Origin: Phoronis ovalis
Lineage: Eukaryota; Phoronida; Phoronidae
Reading direction: 5' to 3'
DNA: 10,466 bases
NCBI GenBank assembly: GCA_028565635.1
Contig: JAOXYB010063334.1
Location: forward strand, 1-10,466
Shown here: piece after piece, positions 8,010-10,466 of the stretch
How positions within the stretch are numbered: position 1 is the stretch's first letter
How the letters are laid out: every line of letters starts with the position of its first letter
Notes under the pieces: model-generated
Told to the model about the DNA's origin: nothing
The model's input: only the letters and a program-made list of their open reading frames with translations
Databases searched by the model: none
Program-made: the position numbers and the translations under genes

Positions 8010-9926
8010 GATTCCTGCAATGCGCGTTCACAGCAAACACCTCAGTTCACAACGAAGGTAATGCTATGAATAACGCGAGATGGCCAGACTGCCTTATTTG
8101 TTTATGCAACCCCAGGGATCCGGGATCATAAAAGCAAAGCTATGTGTACAGGAACAAAGGAACAATGCCGGGGACAATACGCCGAGTAAATCCTAAAGAT
8201 TTTAAAAATTGGTTTCACCTCCCGACGTACCTTTACAGCAAGTACCTAAAGCAGAAGTGCTATCTTTAAAACATTAAATAGTTGGTATCTTAGAGATATT
8301 AATTTGATATCCCTATAAAAAAGTTCAATGATTATGCCCTCATTTTCCTCGCATTTTGTTCCTTTTGTAATCAATGAAGTAATCTGAAAGCCATAAAAAT
8401 CCAGGTAAACTCAAGAGTTGCTGTACTGACTGGGACTAATAAAATTATAGTGTCTTAACTGCAGATCATAAATAAGACTTCGGGTTATAATTATAAAGAG
8501 TTTGTCGCCCCGAATCTTTATAATATAGGCAACTACATGTACTGATACCAAAAAGGCATTTCAGCAATTTTTTCTGTGATTGGGGGATCGTTCGTAGTCA
8601 TATATACGTACACAGTAGTACAGGTACAACATTCAGCTGAGTTATAATTAGCTGGACATTCGATGTATTTTCATGCTGTCAAACTAAACTTTTTTCAAAC
8701 CTAAAAGAGGTTAATCTCGTGATAATATTAAACCTGTTTTAATTACCAATTTTTTGTAATAAACATTGGCTAAACCCAGTATGTCAATAACTTCTAATCA
8801 ATAGTAGGTCAACTACTTTACTGATCAAACAAACAACATTTCGTCTCATAACAGAGTTTGACGATTTTTGTCCGGGAGCAGACGGGTTAAGTACATAAAG
8901 TTTTCTAAGAAATGTTTTCAGAAATAACATGTTATCGCATTTTAATACCTGGCAATGGTTATTCAAATATTTAAAGAACAATGACCTGTTACCCGTATAT
9001 AAATGCTATTGATACCCCAGATCAAGACCCCCGCTTTTGGTTGTGGCACAGACTCCTGGAATTACATCATACCGCCATATTGCAAATATTGTTTATGCAT
9101 TTAAAAATGTCTTCATTGTAATATAAATCCAATGCTCGAAAAATTGTGTAGCTTGATGGCTTATTTACTTTTAGAAAATGCATCCACACTGAAGGATGTT
9201 AATTGATATTGATATATGTATACTTGTATATTTCTGCGCCTGCACTAAGCTATTGTAATGTCCCTGTTATTGTTCATATTATTTTTCATATAGCGTCTAG
9301 ACTGAATTCATACGCGCGACTGCACTTGTTTTCTACTAATAACAATAAGATACAAGTGCAGTTCGCAAATGTAGATATAATAGAAATATAAACGGAATAT
9401 TTCAAAATAAGTGCAAATGGTTAATTGTCAAAAAAAATATAGTCCTGGGAAATATAGCCTGTGCTTGTGCATAGACCATGTTGGGTCATGTTAACATTTA
9501 ACGTTGTTTTCTCTTATGGAATTAAACATGTAAAATCCAATTTCGTTACATCAAGAATAGGAAATGCCTTCGAGAATGCAATTAATAAAAAAGTGTATTA
9601 TAGAAAGTATGTAAGCGTTGTAAAGACCTATTAACAAACTCATTAAATATAAACGGCACGTATTCTTTTTCTTGCATTCTTTTTTAACATTTTAAAATTA
9701 ATAATGCAGATAGCGCATAAGAAAAGTATCAAAATAAATGATCTCCTGTAAGCGAATTACTAACTTGATTAATTCCAATGCATATACACACAAAATCATT
9801 TTTTACAATCGAAATGCAATAATTATTACATTTTGCAATGAAATGACATACTGTTTCGTTACAAATGTAATCAAAACTAGAAACGCCTTTTAGCAAAGGC
9901 CAGGTTGCACACGCATAAATAGGTGG
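8010..9926. other. 5' flank of the peroxidase gene, no gene recognised
   Basis: The promoter and 5' UTR should lie in the right-hand neighbourhood of 8010, possibly with a non-coding first exon, since GCATTGCAG just before the ATG could be an acceptor. I find no convincing TATA box, CpG island, exon or RNA gene. The rest, 8160-9926, is AT-rich with only a short inverted repeat at 9316-9366. Confidence 0.5.
9316..9366. repeat. Short inverted repeat (14-bp arms, 22-nt loop)
   Basis: The left arm GCGACTGCACTTGT (9316-9329) pairs with the right arm ACAAGTGCAGTTCGC (9352-9366), with one bulged base. Eleven pairs are continuous next to the loop. The stem is too short for a typical animal pre-microRNA; it may be the ends of a small degraded element. 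Confidence 0.7.
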
Positions 9927-10466
9927 CTATCCAGACCTATTAGGATTATCCTGGACCCATGGATGTCCAAAGAACCTCTGGGTGACCTGTACCTCTTGTC
10001 GAAAGTTTCCTGAAATTTTGAGATTTTGATTGTTTGACCTCTGAATAATTTTTTGGGCCTCAAAATCAGCTAAGATAACCTCTAAATGGCCTTTTAACTT
10101 CATTTTTGAACTTTTCATCAAATTTCAGGAAATTAAATTTTTTGACCTTTTAACCTCAAAATGACCATATGACCCCTAAATTACCTGTAAATGATATAAA
10201 ACCATCATTTTCGTAAAAGTTACATGCAATTTTAAGATTTTGACCTTCTGACCCCTGAATGACCTGTTGACCTCTAAGGCCAGCTATCTTACCCTAGGGA
10301 TGACATATGTCAAATTATACGACTGTAGCACTACTCTGTCTTGATTTATACACTCTTGCTTACTAAAATTAGCCAAAAACATGCTAAACAATAAAAATCT
10401 GACCTTTTGACCCATAAAAGACCTCAAAAATCATCAAGGTGACCTTTAGGTCACCAGATATCTTCA
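9927..10466. repeat. Degenerate TGACCT repeat array, runs off the right edge
   Basis: The stretch is built from repeated TGACCT/TGACCC words with AT-rich spacers. Related blocks start near 10011, 10127, 10225 and 10388, the first and third aligning well (attttgagattttg... against attttaagattttg..., both ending in cagcta). The 64-codon minus-strand open frame at 9927-10121 is embedded in it and looks like repeat translation rather than a gene. I cannot assign it to a named transposon family. Confidence 0.75.

Noticed and set aside
8092-8107. TATA-like stretch (minus strand GCATAAACAAATAAGG) about 85 bp upstream of the ATG
   Set aside because: Weak match in an AT-rich region; no way to place the transcription start from sequence alone.
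8490-8524. 10-bp inverted repeat ATTATAAAGA / TCTTTATAAT
   Set aside because: AT-only arms of this length arise easily by chance here, and it lacks the U-tract or partner features of a terminator or RNA gene.
8784-8981. 65-codon minus-strand open frame upstream of the gene
   Set aside because: No recognisable family and no splice signals linking it to exon 1; treated as chance.
9927-10121. 64-codon minus-strand open frame
   Set aside because: It lies within the TGACCT repeat array, shows no family motif, and its sequence follows the repeat pattern.

Overview
The window looks like nuclear genomic DNA from an animal. It is AT-rich, has no compact operon-like coding, and carries one gene split into many small exons with clean GT..AG junctions. 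A marine invertebrate, probably a mollusc or another lophotrochozoan, fits the composition, intron sizes and repeats, but nothing in the window fixes the species.

The one gene I can support runs on the minus strand from an ATG at 8009-8007 past the left edge of the window. I assembled nine coding exons by hand: 8009-7962, 4089-3931, 3599-3505, 3308-3068, 2333-2262, 2040-1975, 1703-1562, 961-777 and 312-88. All splice phases agree and the reading frame stays open for 411 codons. The product is a dye-decolorizing (DyP-type) heme peroxidase. It has the QPG(I/L) opening of the domain, a GG-x-TDLFF strand, the acidic-loop motif RFQDGLEN, the GTYGF strand, the IGRK helix, the proximal-heme-ligand motif RSHIKRA, the distal-arginine motif YRQSLPYG, and a C-terminal GAYFVAF / GSFWYMPS core. 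The spacing of the catalytic Asp (245), His (320) and Arg (339) closely matches bacterial DypB. Exons 5 and 6 are the least certain; both are a whole number of codons, so they could be an optional insertion.

Layout, left to right: 1-60 is an interrupted trinucleotide microsatellite in the last visible intron; 88-4089 holds exons 9 to 2 with introns of 196-734 bp, two of the repeats being tandem duplications in intron 7; 4090-7961 is a 3.87 kb first intron with a SOX-like palindrome cluster and a 30-bp minisatellite; 7962-8009 is the first coding exon, encoding a short basic leader; 8010-9900 is upstream flank without a recognisable gene; 9927-10466 is a degenerate repeat array built on TGACCT half-sites, mostly paired with a constant 2-nt gap.

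No tRNA, rRNA, CRISPR, transposase or bacterial-type gene was seen. The most interesting content is the intron-rich animal DyP peroxidase itself, with a non-canonical GxxDG motif and a basic leader, rather than a multi-gene system.
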